Notes: generated from the letters alone by a model not told the origin. A stretch of DNA of 64,000 nt from Pisaster brevispinus (GCA_023634235.1 JAMKCF010000002.1:7076722-7140721); one strand, 5' to 3'; shown: positions 32,499 through 45,554, counted from the stretch's first letter. Numbers and translations: made by a program.

Positions 32499-34100
32499 TG
32501 CACTCTGTGCTGAGACATAATAAATTTTACAAGGGACACGCTGATATGTGTTGTAAATTAAGTCATAGAGGTGTTTTATTCTTATCCAGACTACTGGAAG
32601 GGATGGACTATTTAAACGCTGTATTATAACTATAACAATATTTGAGATTGTAATTAACTCAAATAAAAGAAAATCGAAAAATTGAAAACCTGGCGGGTCT
32701 CGACAATATAAATCAACAACAGCAATACAAGTAAACTTAACAATGCAAAAGAAAATTAATGGCCTATATGTCGGTGGATGGATGTGACGGTGTGACGAAC
32801 TCCAGGAATTGATGATGATTGATGAACTGGGATAATGACGAATGAAGAACTTGAAGGAAATCGGGGACGTTGAAGATGAAGATAGGGGGCTTGAAGTGAT
32901 GTGAAAACAGGAATTGTGTGGATAGGAATTGGCCTAGAGCAGGACAGGGGATGAAAATATAAATTAATATATGTGGTGTAGAAGCTGGGCTGGCGCAATC
33001 CAACGCAGATAACCCGACAGAGGCAAAGTGCATAAAACAAAGAAACTTGGAGGGTTAAATCTTACAACTTCCCTCTGTCGGAGTCCAGCAGCCAAGTGTA
33101 AAATTAATCCGACGCCATTCAAAACTATAAATTAAACTAAAATTAAATACTTAAAACTGAAAATACTATAATCCATCAACAAGAAATAATCCACTTAGCC
33201 TATCTTAGAAATAAAGTAAGTGTGAAGGAATAACGACCGTGGGAAAGTTTATCCTACACTGGTAAAAAATGTCACACCTTTTACTCAGACCAGTGCCCAA
33301 GGCTAAATGATGGACAGTCAAGGATTAAATCAATTAAGTGACACTCCTTGCACAGTGCAGTGCATCTCAAAAAGTGTACTAATAAAATAACAACTTTGAA
33401 TGACGTTTTAAGCCATGAAATAAAATTGTACTGTATTCTTTCTCACAAAACTATTGAAAAATGCAGAGTATCAAAGCAACATTAAAAAATCAAGTTCAAA
33501 GCAAATTGAAACTGAGACAAAATGTAATTCACATTTTGTAGTTCAAAAGTTTAAAGAGCATGGAAAACAATAAGTCAACAATTATCAATCCAAAATAAGA
33601 GCCTTTAAAAAGGGAACTTCAATAATCAAATCCTAAAACACTATCCTCACACAATAGAGAAAATAAGCAGTGATCGTTCAAATTAAATCTTAAGTGACAC
33701 GCCGATCTTTACTTTAACTTTTAAGCCTAGGCTCACAAGAAAGAAAAAGGTAAAATCAAACTCACCTAGAGCAGGACAAGGGATAAGAATATAAATAAGT
33801 ATATGTGGTGTAGAAGCTGGGCTGGCGCAATCCAACGCAGATAACCCGACAGAGGCAAAGTGCATAAAACGAAGAAACTTGGAGGGTTAAACCTTACAAC
33901 TTTCCAAGTGGCCTAACACTTTATTGGGGATGGTCATTGACCTCTGGACATCTCTTCCTCAATGCGCCGTGATTGGTTGCATAGGCTGCTACCAATCACC
34001 CACTCAATACACACCACCAGGCAACCCCTAGACTCACCCCTAGACTCACCCTAGTCCGAGGTGGACTAGGTAAACTAGGAGTTACAAAAAAGGGGGCCTG
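32499..34100. other. Spacer with a separated direct repeat, no gene
   Basis: A segment of about 140 bp starting CCTAGAGCAGGACA and including ATGTGGTGTAGAAGCTGGGC occurs at about 32933-33075 and again at 33766-33905 in the same orientation. The 690 bp between are AT-rich and non-coding. Near 34020-34080 there are short direct repeats of CCCTAGACTCACC. No convincing coding sequence. Confidence 0.65.
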
Positions 34101-34118
34101 CAATTTCATCCCAATACA

Positions 34119-34740
34119 TTTGCAAAAGAGGAATAGGCCTAATAATAAACAAGCAATTACTTTAAAGCAACTACAATATAAACAAATGAATTTTGGCCGA
34201 GTGCTGTGGTCAAGTTTGGAGGAACTTTCCAGCCTAATCGATGTTCAATTGAACTACATCACTCGTGTTGTTTGCTGCACAAAGACTGATTGGCTATCGG
34301 TCGTGAATAAATTGCTCATTCAAATGATTCGAAGAGAAAATGCAACATCAGGGCTCGTTCTCAAGATTATATCTAACCCTGAGTTCCACCAAAGGCTAAG
34401 ACTCCAGTCTAGACATCAATCCTGGTCAAATATCCCAGAAAATACAGCGATAGCAGAAGACCAATGGCGCACGCGGTGACAAGATCAGATTGACGTTCCA
34501 CACAAGTTCCTGGTAACTGATCCAATTATCCAGCTCCTGGGAATGAATCTTCCTTGCGATCAATGGAGCATGCCGAACCGGTTCCACACTGAAGTGGGGC
34601 CTTGCCGCAGCAGTCTACTCAGCTTGGACTACTATGCATCACTGCTTTGTGACTCTAGTGACACCAGACGATGCACCAGAGTTGAGTTGGTCAGTCAGAG
34701 TTGTAAAATGGCCGTCAGAGTTAAACTTGGGAGTTGTTAG
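34119..34740 (+). pseudogene. Relic of a LINE reverse transcriptase C-terminus (copy B, longer)
   Basis: Continues past the point where copy A stops. After a TGA near 34478 it reads FLVTDPIIQLLGMNLP then QWSMPNRFHTEVGPCRSSLL, recognisable as the W-S-L-L-N-R-F-R-T-G-x-G-x-C motif at the end of many jockey/CR1-type LINE proteins. The expected final Cys-rich CDCG...TMRHI stretch is not clear. This copy is probably the ancestral state, and the unit 2 copy lost 1.46 kb here. Confidence 0.6.
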
Positions 34741-35035
34741 TTGCGGGCAATGGGGGATTCCTGAATTGTTGTTTGCACATACGCCTATTGTGGCTTTATG
34801 AGTTTTCAAATTTATAATTGCTTTTAGAAGATCTATTAATAAGTGTGTAAAGTGACAAAATCTCCAAGAACAAGCGAATATTATTAAGAAGGCCTGCACC
34901 GATACGTCAGTCAAATAACAAACGATATGGTCTAAATAATATAACTTAACAATGTGTCCTATCAGTTAATAAGAACAAAACCGAGCTGTTCAGTTTCCTG
35001 ACAATGATGGCAACAGTGAAAAATGAAATTTTTAG

Positions 35036-35125
35036 CATTTCGTGACCGAGAGTGGTCGATTAGTGCATCGGACTGAAGTTGTAATGGCTAAAACGACAGC
35101 GTTTAGATTTGATTCCCACCTTTTG
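35036..35125 (+). repeat. Possible decayed tRNA-derived repeat
   Basis: GAGAGTGGTCGATTAGTGCA followed 60 bases later by AGATTTGATTCCCACC has the spacing of A and B boxes of a tRNA, with the B box decayed from GGTTCGATTCC. No cloverleaf can be completed. Confidence 0.35.
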
Positions 35126-36654
35126 GGGTTGCATAGCTCCCTTTTGGAAAAAGTTTGTGGAATGGTACATTTATGACTGAAGAAAAAGCATACCGTTGTA
35201 AAGTACCTTGATCTTGCCATGATAAGATCCTATAGTGTGTTGTTTCGGACTCTAGTGTTCAGATCTTTCCATCTGCAGTTCAAAAGGGCAAAATAGCCCC
35301 GTAATCACGCAGAAGCAAACACTCAAATGAGCTCTGGTTGGAATTTTGAGTGGCAACAACTTCAAATAGATACTCATTATTAACAAAATACTTTTGCTTC
35401 CATTTGTCGTTGGAAGTCAGCTGCTCTCCCATTTTTCCTCTGTGTGTTGTGATAATGTGTCATATTTTACAGGAGTATGAACAAAGATCAGGCGGCATAA
35501 GATGTATGAAAAGCATATCTTTAGGTCTTAAAAACGTGTATGCAAGATGTAACAACATATTGGATGCACTAACGCAGCCCTATCACTTACTGTACAACCT
35601 ATGATTGTGACAATATGATGCGAGAAAACATTGGTTTTCAAATAGGATTCAATCATTAGAGGTTGTTCCTTCAACCTCCGTCACTCTGATTCCTTTTGTT
35701 CAACTTGTCCATTGTTCATGCTTTCAAAGTAGTTGTTTGAAGTTATGTCCACGTGGACAAATAACCCACTGCCAAGCCGGTTTGATTGGAATGGTCAAAA
35801 GTGTTTGCATTGAAGCACCCAATCGTTCAATCTTCAAGAGGTAGCTAAGAAGTGCTACGAGTCAATGTAATACACTGTTACTGCAAAAAGTTTTGCAGTG
35901 GATGCTAGAAATGTGGAAATACTGTATTCAACTGTTTGTATCTACGTATGTTGCGTGTTTCGGTTAAAAAAACAAGATGCAAAATTCAATTTGCAAAAAT
36001 GCCATTTTAATATTATCCCCCAGATTTGATTTTAAGTTAACCCAAAAAGTAGCGTGAGTAAATATAATTATACATGTTTAAAAAGTTGTTCTACTGGTAT
36101 TATGTATTTCTGTCAAACAATGTTTAGAGCAAAAGATGAAATTGTCGAAACGAAAATTTTAAGTTTTTTACCCCCACTTTTAGAAGCAAGATCCGAGATG
36201 GGTCCACGTCTAAACATGATGCCTATGGTGTAACAATTGTAGGGAAGTTTCATGCTTTTACCCAAAAGTGCATACTTTTCCCACATATGATTCTCAGCAG
36301 CTGGTCTAAGATTTGATGGTCCAAGCTTAGGAGGCTGTTCTCTTTTCATTATCAATTTGAAACCTTGTACTATTAGTTCCTGTTTTTCTTTTGCTCATTA
36401 ATATTTCCTTTTTTTTTTATCTGTTTTCTTCTTTGTTGGTTTTGCTTGTTTTCTTTTTAATGAATAAACAAAAAAATAATATTAATAATAGTAACAAAAC
36501 AAGAACAATATAAGTTTCTCACATTTCCATTCTCGCATTTTTTATCTAGCAAAAAAGGGAAGAGGGTGAACTGTATCTTCGTCGAATAATTGTTTCAAGT
36601 ACAGAATTTGATTTGAAAGCAAACTTTTACTTTAACTCTTGAAATGAACACTTT

Positions 36655-37033
36655 TAGAGAATGACGTCATATTATGAGCGGAAATGGAAGGAAACTGGTC
36701 TTGTACTTCAGGAAGTAATCTGACAGTGCAACGTTCTAAGACGAACATACACGAAGTCAGTGAACTACACTAGAGAGTTTGACTCAACTCACCTCCATTC
36801 GTAAAACCCAGCTTCATCAAAATCAGTGGTAGAGTAAGTGACTTCCTTTAATCAGTGACTTTAACACGTTGATGTGATTGGCTGTTCATCGATTGTCAAT
36901 CAAAGTAGATTGCTGTTTACTTCAATGGAAATGCAACAGTATTTAATAGCGCTCTACCCGCAGCAGTGTTCATAACAACATTGCTTCTTATCGGAAAAGA
37001 GGAAGGCTTGGACTACAAGAACATAACACCAAG
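36655..37033 (+). promoter_or_regulatory. Probable promoter and non-coding first exon of C1q copy 3
   Basis: Counterpart of 18990-19376: CRE-like TGACGTCA at 36662-36669, TATA-like TATTTAATA at 36940-36948, an exon-like stretch ending CACCAAG at 37033, and donor GTAAGT from 37034. The inferred intron to the acceptor at 42789 is 5,756 bp. Conservation with the other copy is much better here than in the intron interior by eye. The small upstream frame of the other copy is absent. Confidence 0.6.
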
Positions 37034-37059
37034 GTAAGTGTTTCTCGTTATACTGCTGG

Positions 37060-38400
37060 CCCAGGCTTTGGTTTCTCGATGCATGCAGTGAATTTTACGG
37101 TGGCCTTTTTCAAGGTGGTTGGTGATGAATTAAATTCGACAAAAGAGTTCGAAACTTCCGTGTAGCACGGCAAGCTCTGCCGTGCTGCAAGGTAGTTGTA
37201 TGACGTGGTGACAAACGTCGCTCTCTTGACGTGTCGAATCGATTTGAATTGTGTTGGGTGATGCTTTTTGCGAATACGCATGCGCAAAGTTTTTGACAAC
37301 GTTTTATGTATATTTTCTAATATTGTGAACGTTTTCCTTGTTAATACCGTAGCTGGGAGTTTTCCGGGATTGGATGAGAAACACTTTCTGACTGGAACAA
37401 ACATAATTTGAAGATTTTAGAAATAAGCTAACCAATTTTGTTTGACACTCTTGAAAACAGACGATGAACGCCACTCATCAACGATTGTAATAATAAGGAC
37501 AACATTTAAGGTGGGAACTCAATTATTTTGATGTTGTCAGTAATATTTGAGTGTCACAGCTCGAATTGCCATCATTAAAAATATTTTTTTAAAGTTTTCT
37601 CCTGCGCCACCATTTTGAAACACGGCAAAGTATTTTATTTTACAAGGGCAAAGTATTTTATTCACGGTGAAGTATTTTATTATATTTTACTAACTTCAAC
37701 ATTTCCCGAATTGTTCCAATTGCTGCCTTTTTGCCGAGCGGAAATCATTTGAGGTCGACACGGCAAAAGTGCGACGTTTAACACGGGCCTGAAGTTCTCG
37801 TGCGGTAGTAGAGCATCGTCTCTCTACCTAGCTCTGTCATCTTAGGCCTGCGCTAAACATCGAACTTTTGCCTCGTTGAATTCAAATGATTTACGCGCGG
37901 TAAGAGTTCGGCACTTAAATCGAATTGGTGACAAACGTCGAATTAAGTAAATTAAATAGTTTGCCGCACTTAAAGACATTCAAAAAGGCGACGCGGGAGA
38001 AAATTGCAAAAGATTCATGTGTCATAATGGCAAGTTGTAGTTTTTTTATTATATTAATGACAAAATAATTGTTCCCAAGCTTAAATGTCGCCATCACTAT
38101 TGCAACCGTTGATGAGTAGCTTGCATTGTATTTGACAGATACAATCGATTATAATTCTGAAATTTACAAAATGTTATGTTTGTTCAGTGTTTCTCATTCC
38201 CCTCCGTATCAGGTACGGTACGGACAAGGAGAAAGCTCACATAATAGGAACAATACACAAAAAACCCGTTTCAAAAGCTTTGCACATGCGTATTCCAAAA
38301 GGGCATCGCCCGACTGAGACTTCAATTCGATTCGAAACGGCAAGATTGCGACGTTTGTCACTACGTTGTCAACAAATTGTGTTTACTCCGCCAACAATCT
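37060..38400. mobile_element. Non-coding element with long degenerate inverted repeats (copy B)
   Basis: Duplicate of 19430-20690. The left part around 37200-37290 (GTGGTGACAAACGTCGCTCT) is inverted relative to 38290-38360 (AGATTGCGACGTTTGTCACT). No protein coding. Confidence 0.5.
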
Positions 38401-41400
38401 GTCAAAATCACGAAAACTGTCTAGAGTAAAATGAAAACAAAACAACAAAAAAACGAAATGAGTTAGATCGCGTTGTTTGACTTGGCCCTGGTATTATTAC
38501 AGTGAGATTGACCATGTATCTCTTATATCCCCTAGATCCCCAAGGATCACACGAGAAAGTGTCTTGTCGTTCGTTTAACCTTTATGGAAGCTCACGTGAG
38601 ACTAGACTCGCATTAGACACATTTTAGCAAACTGGCTGATACCCTACATCACAGTGAGCGCTTTTTGCAAAGTTCGCTCACTTTTTCGGCTGCTCTTGTT
38701 ACTGAAGTGCATTAAGGATATAAAAAGAAAATAAGTCAAAAGTCCCAGTACGCTAACTAACCCTGCCGAAATACTGTTTTGCCCGGGCATTTTACAATTT
38801 CTACAGGGCTTTGTTCTACTTCGCCCGGGCGATTGTTTATTGTTTTTTCGCTAGGGCGATTTACTAATTCGTTTAGGCGATTTAGTTTTGTATTAGTCTA
38901 CTTGAAAATGCCCGTGCAGTAATCAATGTCAGTTTGTTGTCATTTGTACGGTGGCTGATTTCAGCAAACAACAAAACACTGTTTCAGTATGGCGTTATAA
39001 CGCCCTTTACGGAGTTATAACGCTTTAACTTTAGCGCCATATCTTACCTTATCAAGACCTGACTTTTCGTGACCTACGTGGATGCGGGGGGGGGGGGTTG
39101 GTGGGGGCACCCCCTGTATTTCCAAAGGTCTTGAGCGAATGTTATGAGATTTGTCATACCTGTAATGTTGCATATTTCTCAAAAAAACGTTTAACAAGAG
39201 TTTGTTGTTAAGGTCATTCTTTAAGGGGCTGTGTTTTTGCAAATATTTCTGGCAAAACAGTTTTTTCTTTCTTTATTTCCTTATTTTTGTTTGCTGTCCG
39301 TTTGGTATAAAACTTTGCAAACTTATCAATTTTGACCCATACTCTGGTCACCGTTGGGGCGCAATTATGAGTGCCCAGTTTGAAAAATCACTTGATAAAG
39401 AGCACTGGGAGCTGCCAGTGATATTGACAAACATTGTTATAAACAATGCCCTTTAACTTAATGCGGTATTAGAGACAGAGGTTTTCACCCAAACATTTTA
39501 ATATTAGAAAGGCTTCGCGTATGATGCCTTTCTATGGCATCAGAAGGCACACAATTCTTTGAAACAATGATATTTTTCCTTCAGTTTTTTTTTTGCAACT
39601 AAGATTTCATTTGAGCCAAAAAATAAACAGGTTTATTTTTATTGTCTTTTTCTTGTATAAAATATGTGAAAATACTTCTCCTTAACAAAAACAAAAAGTA
39701 AACCCCGCCATTAAGACAATTCGATTCCATTGAAATTTGATATTACTTTGAGCCGCTCTATACAGGCTGAAAACACAACATCAAGATCATTTTTAGATAT
39801 TGCGGCAAATGCACATTTACACTCCTCACCATCACTTGACACATTAATGACACACACAAAATATAATTACAAAAAAGTTTAATTAAGACAGGGGATGAGT
39901 GAAAAGGAAAATAAATGACCCAGAAGGGTGCATTAAAGTAAATAAACTCCCATAGCAACCACTGCTAATGCTACGTATTGAAAAATACTCACATGGTTTG
40001 TTTTAAAGACCAGCTTGAATGAAAACGGCGTCAACTGATCTTTGCTGAAAATTATTTTAAAATATCATTAAAAAGATCATGTTTTAAACACCTCGCTAGT
40101 GCTTTTTAGAAAAATTGACGAACAAAACATTACGTCATCACCTGTTTTACGTCATTTGTGGGAGGTCTATTGTGTAAAGCTGCTGTTGCAATATGGATTT
40201 ATAACAAAGCAACCTCTAACAACAACGTTAAAGTATTGTCATTCTGACCCACGCTGTTGTAAATCAGCCGCTGTATGATGGGCACAAACCATATCAGGTC
40301 CCATTATGTTGACAGTAATCGACTTGACGAATTAGTAAATTTCTCGGGGAAAAATCAGTAAACCAGGCGGGCGAAATAACGGACTTGTTAATTGCCCGTG
40401 CGAATTTGTAAATCCACAAGCGAAATAGTAAATCGATGACAAATTATGAGAACAGGATTGCTATTGATCACACTTGCCATATTGGAAATAATCTTGACCG
40501 TCGATGAGCATCGAGTCATCCTTGTCATGTTTGAATGACGACCCTGGGATGCATGGTCAAACAAAAACATCGACGATGTTGATTTTTCTAGTTTGTGATC
40601 TTATAGACGTTAGGTTTGCAGTCATGGCTGTGACCAAAGGCATAATTCTGCAAAAGCTATTCAGAAGTGGTAATTTAGAATCAGTCTCTGATCTCCCTAT
40701 CCTAAAACACCTAGGTACCATACGTAAAGACTGCGACGGATCGTTGGAACAACGTCAAAAGATGCAACTACTCACTCTTCGCCACTGACTGGAAAGTCAG
40801 GGGAAATAACTAAATTATAGGAAAAAGTGAAATCATTCATGTGGCCGTGTGCAAGCAAGTCAAGAGTTGAGGCCAAGTGTGACCAAGAGAAAACAATCGC
40901 GCAATAAATCCTAGACGAATTTTACGGTACAAACTAAACGGTTGTACAAACTACTTATGGATAAGAAATTGGGTTTCAACTTTAGGGTAACTTTTCAACG
41001 ATTGAGTCAGGGTGGAGGCACCTGATACACGCAACCTTAAAAAGTTTAAATTAAATTCATCGACAATTATGTAATGTTTCACACAATTAAACATTGTTGA
41101 ACCAACTTAAAAATCTACATACCAACATAAACAATGTTTTCCTGGGGTCAACCCAAACATTTGGATTAACGAATTTTCAGAACCTGCCACTTGTATTTAT
41201 TATAATATTATATACATTCCCTAATTAACCCTACCCGGCCCTTTACCTTTATTTCGGCCTGTAACTTGTTAACGCTAATCCGTTCACCACAAAAGTGTCT
41301 GACTTTTACTAAAATATTTATCAAGAGTCACACTGTGCATTCAAAAAGAAAAATCAACTGACAGATGCTCTCCAAATTTTGGTGTTATCATGACAACCGT

Positions 41401-42789
41401 TCGTTTATCGCTTTGTTGAAAATTGTTTTTCAGGAGTTTCATTTTGTTTGGCTTTTTTAAATATTTTTTTGTAAAGGCTTTGTTTTGTTATGTGGTAGTA
41501 TTATTTGCTTTGTATGAGTTCAAATGGCCTCCATGTTCTGTTGTCATCTATAGACCTTTTCACACTAAAGCAAATCTCCGTGTTGGACACGGATACGATT
41601 CGTGTACATTGTGCACTGACCTTTTTTTCACACTACAACTTTTCAACATGTTGTCGATCTGGATAGAGCGCTTAATCCGTGTCGAAACCAACCCTACTCA
41701 AGAGGAGGGTTGAGAAATCTCGATCCATGTCGCCAATTCCAACACGGACCGAAAGCCGTAGTGATTTGGTATTTCCTGAATTTTATTAGGGGATCAAACT
41801 ATCTCGAGTTTGCGTCAAAGGCTTGCGGCAATGTCAGTATTTAAATGAATTCACAGAGTAAACAAAAGTAAAAAAGGATAGCTAACAATTGTAGCACCCA
41901 AAGTAAGACAAAATATTGCCACGCTATGGATTATATAAAAGCGAAGTTGTAATTTAGACAAACTTTGAACAACAATCAACACATATTTAGGGAAATTTTA
42001 GTGTTGATAAGACAAAAAAAACCTCTAACCGTGAGTTTTCTAAATCGCTTTGCGTCATCTTGGTGAAAAAAACATTTGTGGCAATTTCAATAAAATTCAA
42101 TCAAACACGACGAAAACTGGATTGGGCATTCTGTCTTATCCCACAACTGGTTCGGATAGGATAAAGATAAGGAAAGAAACAGGGTACTTTGTCAACATGT
42201 TATTCAATTAAAACATCCAAAGGTGACCTAAGAAATTATCAACTAGTCGTTTACAAACATTCGTTTGCCATCTCCCTTAAAAAAATAAAATAATAATAAT
42301 AATAATAAAAATTCACTTTCCCTCCTAAAAAGAAAGTTCCCTCGGTGGAGTTTTTGAATAAAAACAATCATCAAGGAACTCTTCTTTAAGTATTGTTGAA
42401 GGGGTCGTTTGTTTATCTCTTAGCCAAGGGCTAATAACAACACCTGGCTGTAACCAATCATGTCTACACCACATAGCTTTCTGATGGCTTAGAATTTGAT
42501 TTGGTGGGTCCAGAAGCTCTTAATTTGTGTTTCAAAGAATTCAAAACGATATCGTGTACGAAAACAAATATCCTCATTTTAAAACGGACAGTCATAACAG
42601 TACCATGACGTAACCGTGTGAATTTCTCTCTAGTGTGTCGCGGCAGGTTTTAACCGTATAACCAAAGCGTAACAAAATATATTGTCCCTTTTTTTGGACT
42701 GAACAAATTTGACAACATATACTTGGTTTCAACGACAAAGGTTATGATAATGTTTTGTTCAATCGTTTCCTTTTTTATTTACATTGCAG

Positions 42790-43587
42790 ATGAAAATTAC
42801 CATAACAGTGGCCGTTGTTTTGGCTATTTTGCAAATTCAGATCATGCTGGCTACAAATGCAGTTTCTTCTGATCCAGACGTGACGTGTAACTCCTGCTGC
42901 CAGGGCCCTGCCGGCATACCTGGAATTCCCGGATCAAATGGAAACCATGGCCAGCATGGGCCAGTGGGCTCTAGAGGTGATGTAGGCTCTCCTGGTGAGG
43001 TAGGTGAACCCGGGACTAAAGGCGACAAGGGGTCAGATGGACTGGTTGCTGAGCAAGGCGCTAAAGGGGATCATGGACTGAAGGGAGAGCAGGGAGTCGG
43101 TCAACCAGGGAAACAAGGACCTCAAGGTATGCCTGGAGAGAGAGGTGAACCTGGACCAGCTGGACAGACTGGTGAAGCAGGTGAATGTAGTACGCCACGG
43201 TCAGCCTTCACTGCGGTGAGGAATACCAACTTCAGTCCTACACCCGACTATGATCCTCTACAATTTGATGAGATATTATTTTCAGAGGAAGGAACTGATT
43301 TCAACTTGAAAAATGGCATGTTTACATGTACTTTTCCTGGGATATACGCCTTTATGTTTTCTGTCTCAAAAGTATCAAGTGGGTCTTACTTATGGGTTAA
43401 GCTGATGAAGAACAGTAACAGCATTGTATCAGGGGGTGTACGCGCTGAAGATTATCATCAGGTGAGCAGCAGTGCGGTTATTCCCCTGCACTATGGAGAT
43501 CAAGTTCACTTAGCTGTAAGAGGTGAAGTATATGGTAACTCTGATCATTATACGTCTTTTACTGGATTCCTGTTGTACGAAATCTAA
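42790..43587 (+). CDS. Secreted collagen-stalk C1q-domain protein, copy 3
   Basis: 265 residues, starting at the ATG after the acceptor TTACATTGCAG. It has a signal peptide (MKITITVAVVLAILQIQIML), CNSCC motif, collagen stalk and C1q head with signature FNLKNGMFTCTFPGIYAFMF. Compared with copy 2 it lacks a six-residue stalk segment (GMNGLK) and has one Gly replaced by Ala (GLVAEQ), which would kink the triple helix. The head differs most in ligand-loop-like stretches (SNSIVSGGVRAEDY against GNVIVAGHVNAAGY), suggesting altered binding. The frame is intact, with its own promoter block upstream. Confidence 0.9.
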   Translation: MKITITVAVVLAILQIQIMLATNAVSSDPDVTCNSCCQGPAGIPGIPGSNGNHGQHGPVGSRGDVGSPGEVGEPGTKGDKGSDGLVAEQGAKGDHGLKGEQGVGQPGKQGPQGMPGERGEPGPAGQTGEAGECSTPRSAFTAVRNTNFSPTPDYDPLQFDEILFSEEGTDFNLKNGMFTCTFPGIYAFMFSVSKVSSGSYLWVKLMKNSNSIVSGGVRAEDYHQVSSSAVIPLHYGDQVHLAVRGEVYGNSDHYTSFTGFLLYEI

Positions 43588-45050
43588 ATAAAACAGAGAT
43601 GCACACGGAAACGAATTTCGGAAGATAATCGACAATGGTTCAATTCAAGAAAAATTAATAATCTTTAAATGGGTCATGCAACTTACCCCCAAATTGTATG
43701 TAATTGAAATCGATACTTTATCCCCAAAAATTGTTTTTTTTTTTGTTTTTTTTTTGCTTGCATTGAATGATAAAACATCTCTGGCAGTATGTATTGGCAA
43801 ACTTGCTTATTTTGATAAAAACGCGACAAATTGACAATGTCTGTGGCCACGTTTTGGGTGCTGTAACTGTTAGTTTATTTCGTTTAGGGATACAATTTCT
43901 ATATTTGTATTTGCTCCACATAATAACCGTTATTGACGTCAGCTTTTGGGGCCAAGTGCCTATTTTTCCGTTTCTAAGACTTCTCCATGGCATTTATTTG
44001 TCTTAAAAGTAGAAATTAGCCTGATTTTTTTTTCAACCGCGTTAATATGAAGTATTTACGTATGAAGTTGTTAAAGAAGCACATTGTGTATGTTTGTATA
44101 CTAACATTTTTTTAAAGTTAAATTGCTTATTCATAAAATGTTAATTTTTGCTAGCAAGTTAACGTTGTAACAATGTTACAATTTAGTGTTTTGTCAACGT
44201 TAATGGTCCGTTTCATGTAACCGTTGATCAACACGTTTCATCATGTTTTTTGTGATAATTTGAATATCTACATGCATTTTCATTATTTTTTTTAAGCTAA
44301 TAATTCCGTTATTACTACACTACTATCTGCTTCAGTTGATTTAAACCTTTACATAACGGTGTATGGCTTATGTTATATATAATGTAGTCTGGAATAAATC
44401 TAGTTTGCACTCAAGCTTTCGATGGAACGTTTGATGTATGGGAAAAGTGCTTATAAAATGAAATATTAAAACAAATGAGTGATACCATTACATGTCTTGA
44501 TTACACAAATTTGATAAATATTAAATGTGACTTTGTACTGTCATATTACCTGGCTAATATATTTGCACATTGTTGTAAAACTTACGTTAATTCAACGTTG
44601 TTTTTTACCCAAGAGCTAACATTTTATTTTTACTTTATTTTTTGAAGGTAAGGTCATGAAACAATTTTTTTCTCGACGTATTGCTGACTTACAGTCCGAA
44701 TTAAATCATATATATATATATAAAAGTCACGTGAAACTTTTAGCCGAATGAAATGTTTTATTTTTGATAAAACAGTAAAACACGTCTCGGGATATGTTTA
44801 TCCAGAACGTCATCTCCATCCACGTTTAGCGAGATGAAAGCGGGTGCGAACCACATTACAAATGAAGACCACTGAAAAACGCATATTAAAAGTCACCTGT
44901 AGGCAATCGGTCGGTGAGGATGAACTGTAAAAAGAAATAATAATAATACTATTAATAATAAAACATTTAGTAGATTCTGAGCATTTGAGACGAATTGTTT
45001 TGGCCAGATGCTTACTACAATTTACATATTTATAACAAGTAAACTGTTGT
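43588..45050. repeat. Downstream flank of C1q copy 3 (block D)
   Basis: Matches the flanks of copies 1 and 2 in order, with deletions near 44035, and includes a short (TA)n tract near 44710. No gene recognised. Confidence 0.7.
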
Positions 45051-45052
45051 GA

Positions 45053-45325
45053 TATTAATTTTGGTTTTTACCCTACACCGATGTGTGTTAGCAGTGTATA
45101 CTCAGTACCTTCCCGAGCCCTGTGAAAAAAATCACAGGCATACCACTCGGGTGGGACCCGAACCCACGACCCCTAGTTGGTGAGACACTGCTCTAGAATT
45201 GCAGGGGTTGTGGGTTCGGGTCCCACCCGAGTGGTATATCTGTGATTTTTTTCACAGAACTCGGAAAAGTACTGAGTATACAGTGCTAACACACATCGGT
45301 GCAGGGTAAAAACTGAAATTAGTAT
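45053..45325. repeat. Palindromic (head-to-head) tRNA-SINE derivative
   Basis: Left arm about 45053-45173, right arm about 45203-45325. The right arm is a tRNA-like 3' half with B box GGGTTCGGGTCCC, then a tail with CTGTGATTTTTTTCACAG, ACTGAGTATACAGTGC and CATCGGTGCAGGGTAAAAA. The left arm is the same in reverse. The loop carries a D-arm-like AGTTGGTGAGACACTGC. The same arrangement occurs at 55680-55917, so this is a repeat family, not a chance fold. Confidence 0.82.
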
Positions 45326-45554
45326 TCTTTATCCCCGATGCAAAATTAACATCAATTAAACTGTCGGGGAAAAAATGTACATTTGAATTAAACAAAAGTA
45401 ACCTGCAAAACAGTCTAGTCTTAATCCTAAAATTAAACGAATGAAATTAAACTTTGATTGAGATTTTATCGAGTAATCAATAGAACCGAGGGATCACGTG
45501 AGTTGGAACGGCGTAACCAGTGACTTAAGTTTTCAAGGGCGGGCACATTATCAC

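Larger units (their letters stand above)
34110..42470. repeat. Upstream block U of C1q copy 3
   Basis: Colinear duplicate of 17930-24333. It includes a LINE relic, the promoter/first exon at 36655-37033, the long-inverted-repeat element at 37060-38400, and intron sequence. It has its own insert at about 38960-39895, which contains a GTTATAACGCC/GGAGTTATAACGC inverted pair and a G run at about 39087-39098. No other gene. Confidence 0.82.
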
